This document shows positions 1 through 9,018 of a stretch of 64,000 nt of DNA, piece after piece (position 1 is the stretch's first letter; each line of letters opens with the position of its first letter). Made by a program: the position numbers and the translations under genes. A model generated the notes under the pieces. The model saw only the letters and a list, made by a program, of their open reading frames with translations. It ran no database searches and was not told the origin of the DNA. This DNA is from Candidatus Polarisedimenticolaceae bacterium (GTDB lineage: Bacteria > Acidobacteriota > Polarisedimenticolia > Polarisedimenticolales > DASRJG01): assembly GCA_036275915.1 (NCBI GenBank), contig DASUCV010000022.1, positions 186,001 through 250,000 on the forward strand, read 5' to 3'.

Positions 1-1789
1 AGATGCGGCCGACGATCTCCGCCGGGATCCCGCAACCGGTGTCCGAGATCCTGAGGCGCCAGTGCGGACCCGGCTGCGTCCCCGGATACCTCTCGGCGCG
101 CTCCCCGTCGAGCATCGTCTCGTCGATCGCGAACGCCAGCTCGCCCCCGTCCGGCATCGCATCGCGCGCGTTGACCGCAAGGTTCAAGATGACCTGCTCG
201 ATCTGAGAAGGATCGCCGCTGACGATCGGGGAAACACCGCCCGGGACATGGCGGATCCGGATCCGCTTGTCGATCGTGCGGCTCAGGAGCTCCAAGACCT
301 CGCGGATCGTCGCGTCGAGATCGACGGCGACGGTCTGGTTCTTTCCCTTGCGCGCGAAGCCGAGGAGCTGGCGCGTGAGCGCGGCGCCGCGCTGCGCCGC
401 CTTCTCGATCACCTCCGCGGCCCGCGTCACCGACTCCCCGGACTCGACGCCCCGCTTCAGGAGCGCGGTGTAGCCGAGGATCGCGGTGAGCATGTTGTTG
501 AAGTCGTGGGCGACGCCGCCGGCGAGCGTGCCGATCGCCTCGAGCTTCTGCGACTGGCGGAGCTGCTCCTCGCTCAGCCGGAGGCGCTCCTCCGCGCACT
601 TCCGCTCGGAGAGGTCGCGGATGTAGCCGGTGTAGACCGGCGGGCCGACGATGGGAACGCGCGTGATCGCGACTTCGACGGGGAATTCGCCGCCGTCCTT
701 GCGGAGCGCCATCGTCTCGATCCGCCGCCCGATGACGTCCGCGGGGCCGTTGCCGATTCGGGCGATGAGCCTGTCGAGCGGCCTGTCGATTGCCTCGTCA
801 CGGCTCCAGCCGAACATCTCTTCGGCGGCCGGGTTGAACTCGGTGACGAGACCGTCGTGGCTCATCCCGATCACCGCGTCGAGCGCGGTGCGGACGACGG
901 CGTCCTTCCGGGCCTCGCTCTGCTTGAGCGCCTCCTCGGCCGCCTTGCGGTCGGTGAGGTCGATCGCGGCGCCGATCGTGCCCACGATCTGGCGGCCGGC
1001 GTCGTAGAGCGGCTCGACGTGGGAGTGGAACGTCCGTCCCTTCCAGTCCATCTCGTAGGTGGAGGGCTCGCCGCCGAGCGCGCGGAGGTGCGTCGCGATC
1101 GGAAGAGCGCGAGGATCGCCGGTACCGAAGTACTCTTGGAGCGTCTTGCCGACGACCTCGTTCGCCTTCAGCTCGAGGTGGCCGAGCCCCGCGCCGACCG
1201 ACGAGGTGAAGCGCAGGTCGCGGTCGGTCGACCAGAGGATGGCGGGCATCTGGCTGACGAGGACGCGGAGCCTCCCCTCGCTCTCGCGGATGAGCTGCTC
1301 CGAGCGGCGCAGCACGGTGAGGTCGGAGATGTCCTGCACCATGACCATCGTCTGGTCGACCTCGCCGCGCGGCGAGAGGACCGGCATCGACGTCGCGTAG
1401 AGCGTTCGATTTCCCTCGTCGCCGGGCTTCGCCATCTCGTGGTGCGCGACGGTGCGCGTGCGGAACGTCGACGCCGCGGGGCAATCGGCGCAGGTGGCCG
1501 CGGAGCCGCAGAGGACCTCATGACAGGCCTTCCCGACCATCGCCGCCGGCGTCACGCAGCCGGCGCGTCCCTCGGAGGCGACCGCGTTCGCCCACACGAC
1601 GCACAGCGATGGATCGAAGACGAGGAACCCCGCGTCGGTGTGGTTGACGACCGCCGACAGCTTCTGCCGCTCGCGCTCGAGGACGCGGATCTGCCCGTCG
1701 AGCATACGAACCCAACGTTCGTAGTGCTGGAGGCGCCGGAGCAGCTCTCCGTCGGACTTCGTGGTCTCGGGGGACGACGGCGAGGCCAT
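1..1789 (-). CDS. PAS-domain sensor histidine kinase, 3'-truncated by window edge
   Basis: An open frame of 596 codons runs off the window, so the C-terminal end of the ATPase domain is missing. Three PAS-type sensor segments (about residues 40-165, 175-290 and 300-410) precede a HisKA domain whose phospho-acceptor is His428 in the motif GGVAHDFNN, followed by the N-box region of a HATPase domain. The first PAS segment has a cysteine cluster (CHEVLC...CADC), often seen in kinases of this type; whether it binds metal or senses redox is unknown. No membrane segment is visible, so it is probably cytosolic. The ATG at 1789 lies 11 nt after the stop of the GAF gene upstream, suggesting co-transcription. 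The cognate regulator may lie beyond the window. Confidence 0.88.
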   Translation of the reverse strand, partial: MASPSSPETTKSDGELLRRLQHYERWVRMLDGQIRVLERERQKLSAVVNHTDAGFLVFDPSLCVVWANAVASEGRAGCVTPAAMVGKACHEVLCGSAATCADCPAASTFRTRTVAHHEMAKPGDEGNRTLYATSMPVLSPRGEVDQTMVMVQDISDLTVLRRSEQLIRESEGRLRVLVSQMPAILWSTDRDLRFTSSVGAGLGHLELKANEVVGKTLQEYFGTGDPRALPIATHLRALGGEPSTYEMDWKGRTFHSHVEPLYDAGRQIVGTIGAAIDLTDRKAAEEALKQSEARKDAVVRTALDAVIGMSHDGLVTEFNPAAEEMFGWSRDEAIDRPLDRLIARIGNGPADVIGRRIETMALRKDGGEFPVEVAITRVPIVGPPVYTGYIRDLSERKCAEERLRLSEEQLRQSQKLEAIGTLAGGVAHDFNNMLTAILGYTALLKRGVESGESVTRAAEVIEKAAQRGAALTRQLLGFARKGKNQTVAVDLDATIREVLELLSRTIDKRIRIRHVPGGVSPIVSGDPSQIEQVILNLAVNARDAMPDGGELAFAIDETMLDGERAERYPGTQPGPHWRLRISDTGCGIPAEIVGRI

Positions 1790-1800
1790 GGAGCGGGCGG

Positions 1801-2295
1801 CTAGACCTTGCCCCGGGCGTGGGCCATCTCGGCGCGCTCGTGCTGCGCGTAGACCTGCGCGAGCCAGTCGGCGACGCGCTCGACGCGCAGGACGGCGGCG
1901 TGATCGAACGCGTCGTGCTCGTGGCTATCGATGTCGATCTGTCCGAAGATCCGGTCGCCCTGCCGGATGAGGACGACGAGCTCCGACTTCGTCGACGTGG
2001 AGCACGCGAGATAGTTCGCGACCTTCGTGACGTCGGGGACGTTGATGTTGCGGCGCTCGGCGACCGCCGTGCCGCACACCCCTTGCCCCACCGCGATGAA
2101 CACGTGATCGGTCGGCGAGCCGATGAACGGGCCGAGGCGGAGCACCTCGTCGGGAAACAGCTCGTAGATCCCGGTCCAGTGGAACTTCGGATGCGACTCG
2201 TGCAAGCGCGACACAGCGCTCGTGAGCAAGCTCTCGAACGTCGCCCCGTTCCGGCGCTCGTCGTCGAGCGCTTTCAAGATCCCGTCCGCGCTCAT
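1801..2295 (-). CDS. GAF-domain protein related to free methionine-(R)-sulfoxide reductase
   Basis: A single-GAF protein of 164 residues. The segment GQGVCGTAVAERRNINVPDV followed by YLACSTSTKSE matches the fRMsr family (E. coli MsrC/YebR type), which reduces free methionine-R-sulfoxide. Two of the three family cysteines are present (in GVCG and LACS), but the position usually read IAC is LGPFIGSPTD here, so the resolving cysteine appears lost. It may work with another reductant or act only as a small-molecule sensor. The start ATG at 2295 has a GGAGGGG ribosome site. It sits just upstream of the PAS kinase gene. Confidence 0.8.
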   Translation of the reverse strand: MSADGILKALDDERRNGATFESLLTSAVSRLHESHPKFHWTGIYELFPDEVLRLGPFIGSPTDHVFIAVGQGVCGTAVAERRNINVPDVTKVANYLACSTSTKSELVVLIRQGDRIFGQIDIDSHEHDAFDHAAVLRVERVADWLAQVYAQHERAEMAHARGKV

Positions 2296-2370
2296 GGCAC
2301 TCCCCTCCACGAATTCCCCTGCCGGAAAAAACATAGGCCGCGGAGGGATGAAGGCAAATAAGGGGGCGGG

Positions 2371-2391
2371 AAATGGGGACAGTCCCCATTT
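2371..2391. repeat. Palindromic intergenic repeat with GGGGACAG core
   Basis: Two 10-base arms, AAATGGGGAC and GTCCCCATTT, flank a single central base. It lies in the 116-nt gap between the exporter permease and the GAF gene. No U-run follows, so it is not a classical terminator. The same GGGGACAG/CTGTCCCC core recurs in the larger hairpin at 6735-6788, suggesting a dispersed REP-like element. Confidence 0.7.
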
Positions 2392-2411
2392 TCTCACAGA
2401 GCTTTGCGCCC

Positions 2412-3620
2412 CTATGCTTCGCGGAGCGCGGCGGTCACGGGCAGCCGGGCCGCGCGGATCGCGGGGAACACGCCGCCCACGAACCCGAGGACGAGCGCGA
2501 AGACGATCCCCTGGACGACGAGCGACGGCGTGACGTCGAACGCGAACGTCACCTGGCTGAAGGTGTCGAAGTTGAGCGTCGAGGTACGGTAGCCGTCGAA
2601 GATCAGCCACGCGAGGGCGGCGCCCACCGCCGAGCCGACGAGCGCCAGCACGAGGCTCTCCGCCATGACCGAGACGACGACGGCGACACGGCCGAAGCCG
2701 AGCGCACGGAGCGTCGCGACCTCGCGGGTCCGCGCCGCGACCGCGGAGTACATCGTGTTGAGCGCGCCGAACACGGCACCGATCCCCATCAGGATCGCGA
2801 GGATGAACCCGAGCCCGCGGATGATCGCCTGGAGCGTGCGCCCCTGGTTCCCGAAGTACTCGCTCTCGCGCTGGACCATGACGTCGAGGCGCGGGTCCTT
2901 CGTCAGGCTGTCCTTGAAGGCGTCGAACGCCTCCGGGGACTCGAGGCGCGCGACGACCGTCTGGAACGAGTTCCCGCGCCGGTACGACGGCTGGAGGACG
3001 CGCGCGTCGGTCCAGATCTCCGACTCCCAGACCGCGCCTCCGGCGGTGAAGATCCCGGTGACGGTCCACACGTTCTCGCCCCACTTGACCTGCGAGCCGA
3101 CGTCCAGGCCGCGGAACTGCTTGCGCGCACCGTCGCCGACGAGGATCTCGTTCTTCCCCCACTCGAACGGCCGCCCCTCGATGATCTTGAGCTCGGGCCG
3201 TGCCGCGAACGCCGCCGGCTGGACGCCGCGCAGGGGCACGTTGGCGGGAGTCCCCGTCGTCTTCTTGGGACAGTCGACGACGACGAACAGCTCCGCGGAC
3301 GAGAGCGGCACCGCCGCCTCGCCGGCGCGGACGGAGCCTCGGGCGATGCCCTTCGCCTGCGCGATGATGTCGACGGAGTCGCCGACGAGCACGCTCATCA
3401 TCTCGCTGTCGCTGCCCGCTCTCATGACGAGCGCGTTCTGGGGCGAGCCGGCGGTCTGGAGCGTCTTGCGGAACCCCTCCCCGATCGAGAGGACGGCGAT
3501 CAGCACGGCGACGACGCCCGCGATCCCCACGACCGTCGCGAGGGAGGGCCCGCGGCGCTGCGGGATCGTGCGGAGCGCGGTGCCGGTCACGGCGAAGACC
3601 TGCGAGAGCCACTTGAGCAT
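2412..3620 (-). CDS. ABC exporter permease, FtsX/MacB type (second permease)
   Basis: A 402-residue permease with one N-terminal membrane helix after PQRRGPSLATVVGI, a large periplasmic MacB-like domain (about residues 50-270), and three C-terminal helices ending in the family signature AIRAARLPVTAALREA. It is the last gene of a MacAB-like operon and probably pairs with the permease upstream as a heterodimer. ATG 3620 is chosen because AGGAGG lies 8 nt before it; ATG 3626, which overlaps the previous stop as ATGA, has the same AGGAGG only 2 nt away. The substrate cannot be read from the sequence. Confidence 0.88.
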   Translation of the reverse strand: MLKWLSQVFAVTGTALRTIPQRRGPSLATVVGIAGVVAVLIAVLSIGEGFRKTLQTAGSPQNALVMRAGSDSEMMSVLVGDSVDIIAQAKGIARGSVRAGEAAVPLSSAELFVVVDCPKKTTGTPANVPLRGVQPAAFAARPELKIIEGRPFEWGKNEILVGDGARKQFRGLDVGSQVKWGENVWTVTGIFTAGGAVWESEIWTDARVLQPSYRRGNSFQTVVARLESPEAFDAFKDSLTKDPRLDVMVQRESEYFGNQGRTLQAIIRGLGFILAILMGIGAVFGALNTMYSAVAARTREVATLRALGFGRVAVVVSVMAESLVLALVGSAVGAALAWLIFDGYRTSTLNFDTFSQVTFAFDVTPSLVVQGIVFALVLGFVGGVFPAIRAARLPVTAALREA

Positions 3621-3622
3621 GT

Positions 3623-4783
3623 TCATGCCCTCCTGAGCGCGTCGACGATTCTGAGACGCATCGCCTGAACCGCGGGGAGGATTCCCGCGACGAGCCCGAG
3701 GAGCACGACGAACAGAATTCCGACGATCGCGTCGCGCGAGGGGAGATAGAAGATCGGGAGGAAGCCGTGGGTCGGGTCGCCCGCGGCGATCGCCGCGGCG
3801 CCGATCGCGAGGCCGAGCCCGCCGCCCACGATCGTGAGCACCAGCGCTTCGACGAGGACGAGCGCGAGGACCGCGCCGTTCGAGAAGCCCACGGTCTTCA
3901 AGACCGCCAGCTCGGCGGTTCGCTCGCGCACCGACTGGGCGATCGTGTTCCCCGTGACGAGGAGGAGGGTGAAGAAGACGGCCGCGAGAATCCACTGGAT
4001 GATCGCGCCGATGTTGCCGATCTGATCGGCGAACCCCTGGGCGAGCGCCTTCTCGGTGACGGTCTTCGTCTCCGCCGGCGAGTTCGCGAAGTTCGCGTCG
4101 ATCTTCTTGCCGATGTCCGCCGCCTGCTTCGGGTCCGCGATGCGGACGATGTACCAGCCGACGATCCCCTGGCCGTACTGACGCGCCTCGTCGAAGTAAT
4201 CGTAGTGGAACAGGAACTGCGTCTTGTCGACCGTCTTGTCGCCGGTGTAGATCCCCCGGACGTTGAACTCCCAGACCTTCGAGCCGTCCTTCTTGCGCCA
4301 GATCGTCCCCTGCACGGGAACGCGGTCGCCGACCTTCCAGCCGTAGCGCCGCGCGGTCGTCTCGCCGACGAGGACGCCTTCGCGATCGTCGGCCCACGCC
4401 TTCTTCTCGGCGACGGTCACCTTGAACTCGGGGTACATCGCGAGATAGCTCTCCGGCTCGACGGGCGCCTGAAACACGCCCTGGAAGCCGGTGTTCGGAT
4501 TCTGGTAAATCCCGCCGAACCAGGAGGCGTGCGTCACCGACACCACACCCGGCGTGCGGGCGATCTGGTCCTGGTAGCTCTTCGGGAGCGGCTGGATGAT
4601 CGACGTCTTGTGCGTCGTGAACAGCCGGTCGGCGCCCGCCACCTCCACGCCCGCCGAGAACGCGATCCGCACGGCGGCGAGGTACGCGAAGAGGATGAAC
4701 GCGACCACGATCGAGAGGAGCGTGAAGATCGTCCGCGCCTTGCGCCTCTTGAGGTTGCTCCAGAGGAGCGGCCAGAACTTCAT
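3623..4783 (-). CDS. ABC exporter permease, FtsX/MacB type (first permease)
   Basis: A 386-residue permease with the classical FtsX/MacB layout: N-terminal helix (RTIFTLLSIVVAFILFAYL), a periplasmic domain, then three helices, the first within IGAIIQWILAAVFFTLLLV. It ends in LPAVQAMRLRIVDALRRA, the same C-terminal motif as its neighbour. The start overlaps the stop of the ATPase gene by 4 nt (ATGA), implying translational coupling. With the adaptor protein it would form a tripartite pump for a lipid, peptide or small-molecule substrate. Confidence 0.9.
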   Translation of the reverse strand: MKFWPLLWSNLKRRKARTIFTLLSIVVAFILFAYLAAVRIAFSAGVEVAGADRLFTTHKTSIIQPLPKSYQDQIARTPGVVSVTHASWFGGIYQNPNTGFQGVFQAPVEPESYLAMYPEFKVTVAEKKAWADDREGVLVGETTARRYGWKVGDRVPVQGTIWRKKDGSKVWEFNVRGIYTGDKTVDKTQFLFHYDYFDEARQYGQGIVGWYIVRIADPKQAADIGKKIDANFANSPAETKTVTEKALAQGFADQIGNIGAIIQWILAAVFFTLLLVTGNTIAQSVRERTAELAVLKTVGFSNGAVLALVLVEALVLTIVGGGLGLAIGAAAIAAGDPTHGFLPIFYLPSRDAIVGILFVVLLGLVAGILPAVQAMRLRIVDALRRA

Positions 4784-5463
4784 GCGGCCGTCCCGACGAG
4801 AACGCCCTTCTCGAGGTGGAGCACGCGCGTGGCGCGCTCGGCGGCCCGCGGGTCGTGCGTGACCATGATCACCGTCTTGCCGTGCTCGCGGTTCAATGCC
4901 TGGAGGAGGTCCAGGATCTCGTCCCCCGCCTTGCGGTCGAGGTCGCCGGTCGGCTCGTCGCAGAGGAGGAGCGTCGGGTCGGTGACGATCGCGCGCGCGA
5001 TCCCGACGCGCTGCTCCTGGCCGCCGGAGAGCTGGCGCGGGTAGTGCTTCGTCCGGTCCGACAGGCCGACGAGCGAGAGCGCCGTCGCGACCTGCTGCTT
5101 GCGCCGCGCGCCCGAAAGCGACGTGAGGAGCAGGGGCAGCTCGACGTTCCGCTCGGCCGTGAGCGCGGGAAGCAGGTTGTACATCTGGAAGACGAAGCCG
5201 ACGTGACGCGCGCGCCACGCCGTGAGCTTGCCGTCGGAGAGACCCGAGATCGTGACGCCGTCGACGTCGACCGATCCCGACGTGGGCCGGTCGAGCCCGC
5301 CGATGAGATTCAGGAGCGTCGACTTCCCCGAGCCCGACGGCCCCATGAGCGCGAGGAACTCGCCCTTCGCGACGGCGACGCTCAGGCCCTGGAGCACGTC
5401 GATCTTCTCGCCGCCCCGGAAGAACGTCTTGTGGATGCCTCTCACGTCGACCAACGTGCTCAT
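4780..5463 (-). CDS. ABC transporter ATPase of LolD/MacB family
   Basis: A 227-residue ATPase with Walker A GPSGSGKST, Q-loop FQMYNLLP, signature LSGGQEQRVGIARA, Walker B LLLCDEPTGDLD and H-loop VTHD. Length and motifs fit the LolD/MacB subfamily, which drives extrusion or lipoprotein release through FtsX-like permeases. It overlaps the adaptor gene upstream and the permease gene downstream by 4 nt each. The MacA-like neighbour argues for export rather than lipoprotein sorting. Confidence 0.93.
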   Translation of the reverse strand: MSTLVDVRGIHKTFFRGGEKIDVLQGLSVAVAKGEFLALMGPSGSGKSTLLNLIGGLDRPTSGSVDVDGVTISGLSDGKLTAWRARHVGFVFQMYNLLPALTAERNVELPLLLTSLSGARRKQQVATALSLVGLSDRTKHYPRQLSGGQEQRVGIARAIVTDPTLLLCDEPTGDLDRKAGDEILDLLQALNREHGKTVIMVTHDPRAAERATRVLHLEKGVLVGTAA

Positions 5464-6713
5464 CGTGCCCTCGTTTCCTTCACGGCCATTCCTGCGGCCA
5501 GATCGTCCGGCCCCCCCGTGACGACGCGCTCCCCCGCGGTCAGCCCCGCCATGACCTCGGCGGGATCGTCACCACCCGGCCCCATCGTCACCGCGCGGTG
5601 CTCGAGCTTGTTGTCGACTCCGACGACGAAGACGAACTCGCTTCCCGTCGATCCGCGCACCGCGGCGCGCGGGACGCGCACGACGCGCTTCTCGGTCGCG
5701 CCCTCGGCAGCGCTGCCCAGGAAGGCGACCTTGATCCCCATGTCCGGAAGGATTCGCGGGTCGAGCTGGTCGAAGGCGATGCGCACCGTCACCGTCGCCT
5801 TCTGACGGTCGGCGGCGGGGATCGTCGTGATGACGTGCGCGGGGATCGCCCAGTCGCGGTAGGCGTCGAGCGTCGCCTCGACCTTCTGCCCCGGCTGCAC
5901 GCGCTGGATGTACGCCTCGTTGACGTCGACCTCGATCTCGAGCGACGTCATGTCGACGATCGTCGAGATCCCCGTGCGCGTGAACCCGCCCCCCGCCGAC
6001 ATCGGCGAGATGATCTCCCCCGGCTGCGCGTTCTTCGAGATCGCGACACCGGCGAACGGCGCGCGGATGACCGTGTCGGCCAAGTTCTGCCGCGCGATGT
6101 CGACGGCGCGCTCCTGGGCGTGCACCTGCTGGTCTTCCGTCGCGCGATGAGCCTCGAGGACAGCCACCTCCGCTGCGATCGCATCCCTGTCGGCGCTCGA
6201 GGTCACACCACCCTTGAAGAGCTCGTCGATGCGCCTCTTGCGAACGTACGCGTCGTTGATCTGCGCGTCGGTTTCCTTGACGCCGCGGCGGGCCGCCTCG
6301 AGCTGAGCCTCGGCGAGCTGGAGCGCGGGCGCGATCTGCGTGGCGTCGAGCCGCGCCAGGATCTGGTCCTTCTCGACCTTCATCCCCTCTTCGACCATCA
6401 CCTCGACGACCTTGCCGGTGATCTTCGACGAGACGGTCGCCTGCCGCCGCGCGGTGACGTAGCCCGACGCGTTGAGGACCGTGGTACCGCCGCCCTTCGC
6501 GGTCGAGGCGACCTCTTCGACGGGCACGGTCGTGACGAGCGCCGCGCGCGGACGCAGCGCCCACCACGCGCCCGCGGCGACGAGGATGAGGACGAGCGCG
6601 CCGATGACGACCCACGGCGCACCGCGGCGCTCACGCGGCCTCTCGTCGCGGTCGATCTTGAGGGCATCCAGCTTCCGCTGGAAATCGCCATCGGCCTGGT
6701 TCGTCGTGCTCAA
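5460..6713 (-). CDS. Periplasmic adaptor (membrane fusion protein) of tripartite efflux
   Basis: A 417-residue protein with one N-terminal membrane helix (PWVVIGALVLILVAAGAWWAL), a biotinyl-lipoyl-like domain (VVEVMVEEGMKVEKDQILARLD), a helical hairpin, and beta-barrel/membrane-proximal domains: the MacA/AcrA family plan. It would link the inner-membrane permeases to an outer-membrane channel, which is not in this window. The start is TTG. On the coding strand a perfect TATAAT ends exactly 7 nt before this TTG and there is no Shine-Dalgarno sequence, so the operon mRNA may be leaderless. Confidence 0.9.
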   Translation of the reverse strand: MSTTNQADGDFQRKLDALKIDRDERPRERRGAPWVVIGALVLILVAAGAWWALRPRAALVTTVPVEEVASTAKGGGTTVLNASGYVTARRQATVSSKITGKVVEVMVEEGMKVEKDQILARLDATQIAPALQLAEAQLEAARRGVKETDAQINDAYVRKRRIDELFKGGVTSSADRDAIAAEVAVLEAHRATEDQQVHAQERAVDIARQNLADTVIRAPFAGVAISKNAQPGEIISPMSAGGGFTRTGISTIVDMTSLEIEVDVNEAYIQRVQPGQKVEATLDAYRDWAIPAHVITTIPAADRQKATVTVRIAFDQLDPRILPDMGIKVAFLGSAAEGATEKRVVRVPRAAVRGSTGSEFVFVVGVDNKLEHRAVTMGPGGDDPAEVMAGLTAGERVVTGGPDDLAAGMAVKETRAR

Positions 6714-6720
6714 GCGGCCG

Positions 6721-6726
6721 ATTATA
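6721..6726 (-). promoter_or_regulatory. -10 box TATAAT placed for a leaderless transcript
   Basis: Reads TATAAT on the minus strand, followed by 7 nt and then the TTG start of the adaptor gene. With a normal start 6-8 nt after the -10 box, transcription would begin at the start codon. No convincing -35 hexamer was recognised. Confidence 0.5.
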
Positions 6727-6734
6727 GGGGATTC

Positions 6735-6788
6735 AGAGGGGACAGCTTCCGAAACTCGGCACTGAGAGTTTTGGAAGCTGTCCCCTCT
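6735..6788. repeat. Long imperfect hairpin with GGGGACAG core
   Basis: The arms AGAGGGGACAGCTTCC (6735-6750) and GGAAGCTGTCCCCTCT (6773-6788) are perfect 16-bp complements, and pairing continues inward with one mismatch towards a loop of about 6 nt. It sits immediately after the stop of the propeller gene (6789), where it could stop transcription or protect the mRNA end. It shares its core with the palindrome at 2371-2391. Confidence 0.75.
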
Positions 6789-8090
6789 TCATTTCAGGGC
6801 GTAGACGTTCCCATCCATGCTGCCGACGTAGATCGCGCCGTGGTCGACGACGGGCGACGACATGATCGCGCCCACCGAGGCGAAGCGGTAGATGTCGAGG
6901 TACATGTCCTCGAAGTCGTTGAAGAGCGGCGTGAACGCTTCCTGGCGGAGCGTGCCGTCGTCGTTGACGACCTTCATCGGGTCGACCTTCGAGGCGTCGG
7001 TCTGGAATTCCCACGCGGCGTCGCCGGTCTTCGCGTCGACGGCGAAGAGGCGGCCGGCGTGGTTGCCGAAGTAGACGAGGCCGCCCGAGATCGCGGCCGA
7101 CGAGAAGACGTACGCCTTCGCCTTGAAGTTGAACTTCAGGCGCCCGGTCTTCGCGTCGAGCGCCAGGAAGCGCGCGCTGTCGGACGTGCCGACGTAGACG
7201 ACGCCGTCCCGCACCGCCGGCGTGCCGATGACCCACGACTTGCTCGTCGGGTAGTCCCACTTCTTCTTGCCGGTCCCGGCGTCGAGCGCGTAGACGTGGG
7301 CGTCGCGGCAGCCGACGTAGACGGTGCCGTCGACGACGGCGGGCGACGACTGGAAGCCGACCTGGTTGTGGATCGCGGGGTCCTGGCCGGCGTCGAAGGT
7401 CCACTTGAGCTGGCCGTTCTCGGCGTCGAGCGCGTAGAGCGTGCTGTCCCAGCTCCCGACGTAGACGACGCCGTTCGCGACGGCGGGCGACGCGTGGACG
7501 ACGTCCCTCGTGGCGTACTTCCATTGGAGGATGCCGGTCGCCGCGTCGACGGCGTAGACGTTGCCGTCGCCGCTACCGAAGTAGACCTTGCCGTTCACGA
7601 CCGCCGGCGACGACGTGAAGATGTCCCACGCGTCGGGGATCGTCTGCGCGGTCGACGGATACCCGTGGAGGTTCTTCGCTTCGAATTTGCGCTCGTGCTC
7701 GGCGACGAAGACCCACTTGGGCTGGCCGGTGGCGACGTCGATCGCGGCGAGCGCGCCCGTTCCCGAGACGAAATAGAGCGTTCCAGAGGATACGGCGGGC
7801 GACGATGCGATCGGCATGCGCGACTTGAACTTCCATTTCTCCTTGCCGGTCTCCTGGTCGATCGCGTAGAGGTAGGTGTCGAGACTGGTGACGTAGACGA
7901 CGCCGCCGTCGACCGCCGCCGATCCCACGACGGGGCCGCCGGTCTTGAACTTCCACACGAGCGCCGGAGTGGATGCGGGGCCGCCGCCTTCGTAGACTCC
8001 GGCGCGCGTGACGCCGCCGTGGAACGTGGCTTGAGCGCCCGCGTGCGTGATCGCACTTGTGAGCACGAGTGCCGTCACGATTGTCTTCAT
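6789..8090 (-). CDS. PQQ-type beta-propeller protein, exported
   Basis: A 433-residue protein with a signal peptide (MKTIVTALVLTSAITHAGA) and a row of PQQ-type blades that repeat patterns such as VYVGSWDSTLYALDAENGQLKW and VVDGTVYVGCRDAHVYALDA. No catalytic residues of quinoprotein dehydrogenases are evident, so it is more like a BamB-type or structural propeller in the periplasm. It appears to be a single gene, followed by a strong hairpin. A weak sigma-54-like element (AGGCGGCGTCGTTGCA, 8146-8161 minus) lies about 45 nt upstream of the predicted leader. Confidence 0.85.
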   Translation of the reverse strand: MKTIVTALVLTSAITHAGAQATFHGGVTRAGVYEGGGPASTPALVWKFKTGGPVVGSAAVDGGVVYVTSLDTYLYAIDQETGKEKWKFKSRMPIASSPAVSSGTLYFVSGTGALAAIDVATGQPKWVFVAEHERKFEAKNLHGYPSTAQTIPDAWDIFTSSPAVVNGKVYFGSGDGNVYAVDAATGILQWKYATRDVVHASPAVANGVVYVGSWDSTLYALDAENGQLKWTFDAGQDPAIHNQVGFQSSPAVVDGTVYVGCRDAHVYALDAGTGKKKWDYPTSKSWVIGTPAVRDGVVYVGTSDSARFLALDAKTGRLKFNFKAKAYVFSSAAISGGLVYFGNHAGRLFAVDAKTGDAAWEFQTDASKVDPMKVVNDDGTLRQEAFTPLFNDFEDMYLDIYRFASVGAIMSSPVVDHGAIYVGSMDGNVYALK

Positions 8091-8145
8091 GCCGTTCGTT
8101 TACGGCAGTGCATCGTGACGGTTTCGCTATTCTTGAATTTCTTAC

Positions 8146-8161
8146 TGCAACGACGCCGCCT
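8146..8161 (-). promoter_or_regulatory. Possible sigma-54 promoter (weak) for the propeller gene
   Basis: AGGCGGCGTCGTTGCA on the minus strand has the required GG-N10-GC spacing and a good -12 half (TTGCA), but the -24 half is GGCGG instead of GGCAC. It faces away from the much better element at 8241-8256, giving a divergent arrangement. Confidence 0.35.
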
Positions 8162-8240
8162 CACCACCTGGGGTGTGTTTCGAAGCGTTTCGACGCGGTA
8201 GGAATTCCCCTCATGCGGGAAAACCGCACGCAATCGCCCG

Positions 8241-8256
8241 TGGCACTTCGCTTGCT
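8241..8256 (+). promoter_or_regulatory. Sigma-54 promoter upstream of the lipoprotein gene
   Basis: TGGCACTTCGCTTGCT matches the sigma-54 consensus TGGCAC-N5-TTGCW exactly, with GG and GC 10 nt apart. The predicted start near 8266 leaves a leader of about 95 nt to the ATG at 8360, which has its own AAGGAGG site. An enhancer-binding activator would be required; one NtrC-type activator is encoded at 33264. Confidence 0.7.
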
Positions 8257-8359
8257 GAATTCCGCCGCAGCGGGCACCGGGCCCTTGCACCCGTCTTCAT
8301 GCGTCTTCGTCGAAGAGCGCATGGGGCGCCGGCGCTCCCAACCAGCCAAGGAGGTAACG

Positions 8360-8953
8360 ATGAGATCGATGCAAGTCATGATGGCCGCCGCACTCGGCCT
8401 CGGGCTCGCGGCGTGCGCGCAGGCTCCGAAAGCCGACATCGACGCCGCGAAGCAGGCCCTGGACGGCGCCCAGCAGGCTCAAGCGAGCGACTACGCCTCC
8501 GAGGCGTGGACGGCGGCGAAGGATGCCGACGCGAAGCTGCAGACCGAGCTCGAGGTCCAGAGCAAGAAATGGACGCCGCTCCGGTCGTACGAGCAGACGA
8601 AGCAGCTCGCGCAGGTCGCGAAGAGCGAGGCGGACCGCGCCACGAAGGAAGCGACGGCCGGGAAAGAGAAGGCCAAGGGCGACGCCGGCGATCTGATCGC
8701 GCAGGCGAAGTCCGCGTACCAGAACGCGCAGACGGCGCTCACGACGGCGCCGCACGGGAAGGGCACCGAGGCGGATCTCGCGAGCCTCAAGTCCGACACC
8801 GCCGGCATCGACGGCCAGATCCAAGACGCCCAGCGGGCGTACGACGCGGGCGATTTCCTGGGCGCCAAGACGAAGGCCCAGGCCGCGGTCGATGCGGCGA
8901 ACAAGATCACGTCGGAGATCGAAGAGGCCAAGACCCGCCGCCGAGCCGCCTGA
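8360..8953 (+). CDS. Periplasmic lipoprotein with coiled-coil/TPR-like helices (DUF4398-like)
   Basis: A 197-residue predicted lipoprotein: signal ending in the lipobox LAAC, then an almost all-helical body rich in Ala, Lys, Glu and Gln (DIDAAKQALDGAQQAQASDYA, repeated AKSEADRATKEATAGKEKAK). The pattern resembles DUF4398-type lipoproteins, whose role is unknown. The start is set by AAGGAGG 6 nt before the ATG. It is preceded by a consensus sigma-54 promoter and followed, 65 nt later, by otsA, so it may be the first gene of the trehalose operon and respond to the same envelope or osmotic stress. Confidence 0.8.
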   Translation: MRSMQVMMAAALGLGLAACAQAPKADIDAAKQALDGAQQAQASDYASEAWTAAKDADAKLQTELEVQSKKWTPLRSYEQTKQLAQVAKSEADRATKEATAGKEKAKGDAGDLIAQAKSAYQNAQTALTTAPHGKGTEADLASLKSDTAGIDGQIQDAQRAYDAGDFLGAKTKAQAAVDAANKITSEIEEAKTRRRAA

Positions 8954-9018
8954 GGCCGGCGATCCGCACCGTCGACGATGAGAGAGCGGTCGCGCCGGAC
9001 ACCGGCGCGGAGGTGCTC

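Noticed and set aside
62-1804. 580-residue plus-strand open frame at the left edge
   Set aside because: Antisense to a PAS histidine kinase with clear HisKA and HATPase motifs.
5598-8201. 867-residue plus-strand open frame
   Set aside because: It lies antisense to the adaptor and PQQ-propeller genes, is made of Arg/Asp/Val-rich low-information sequence and has no domain. High GC makes such shadows long throughout the window.
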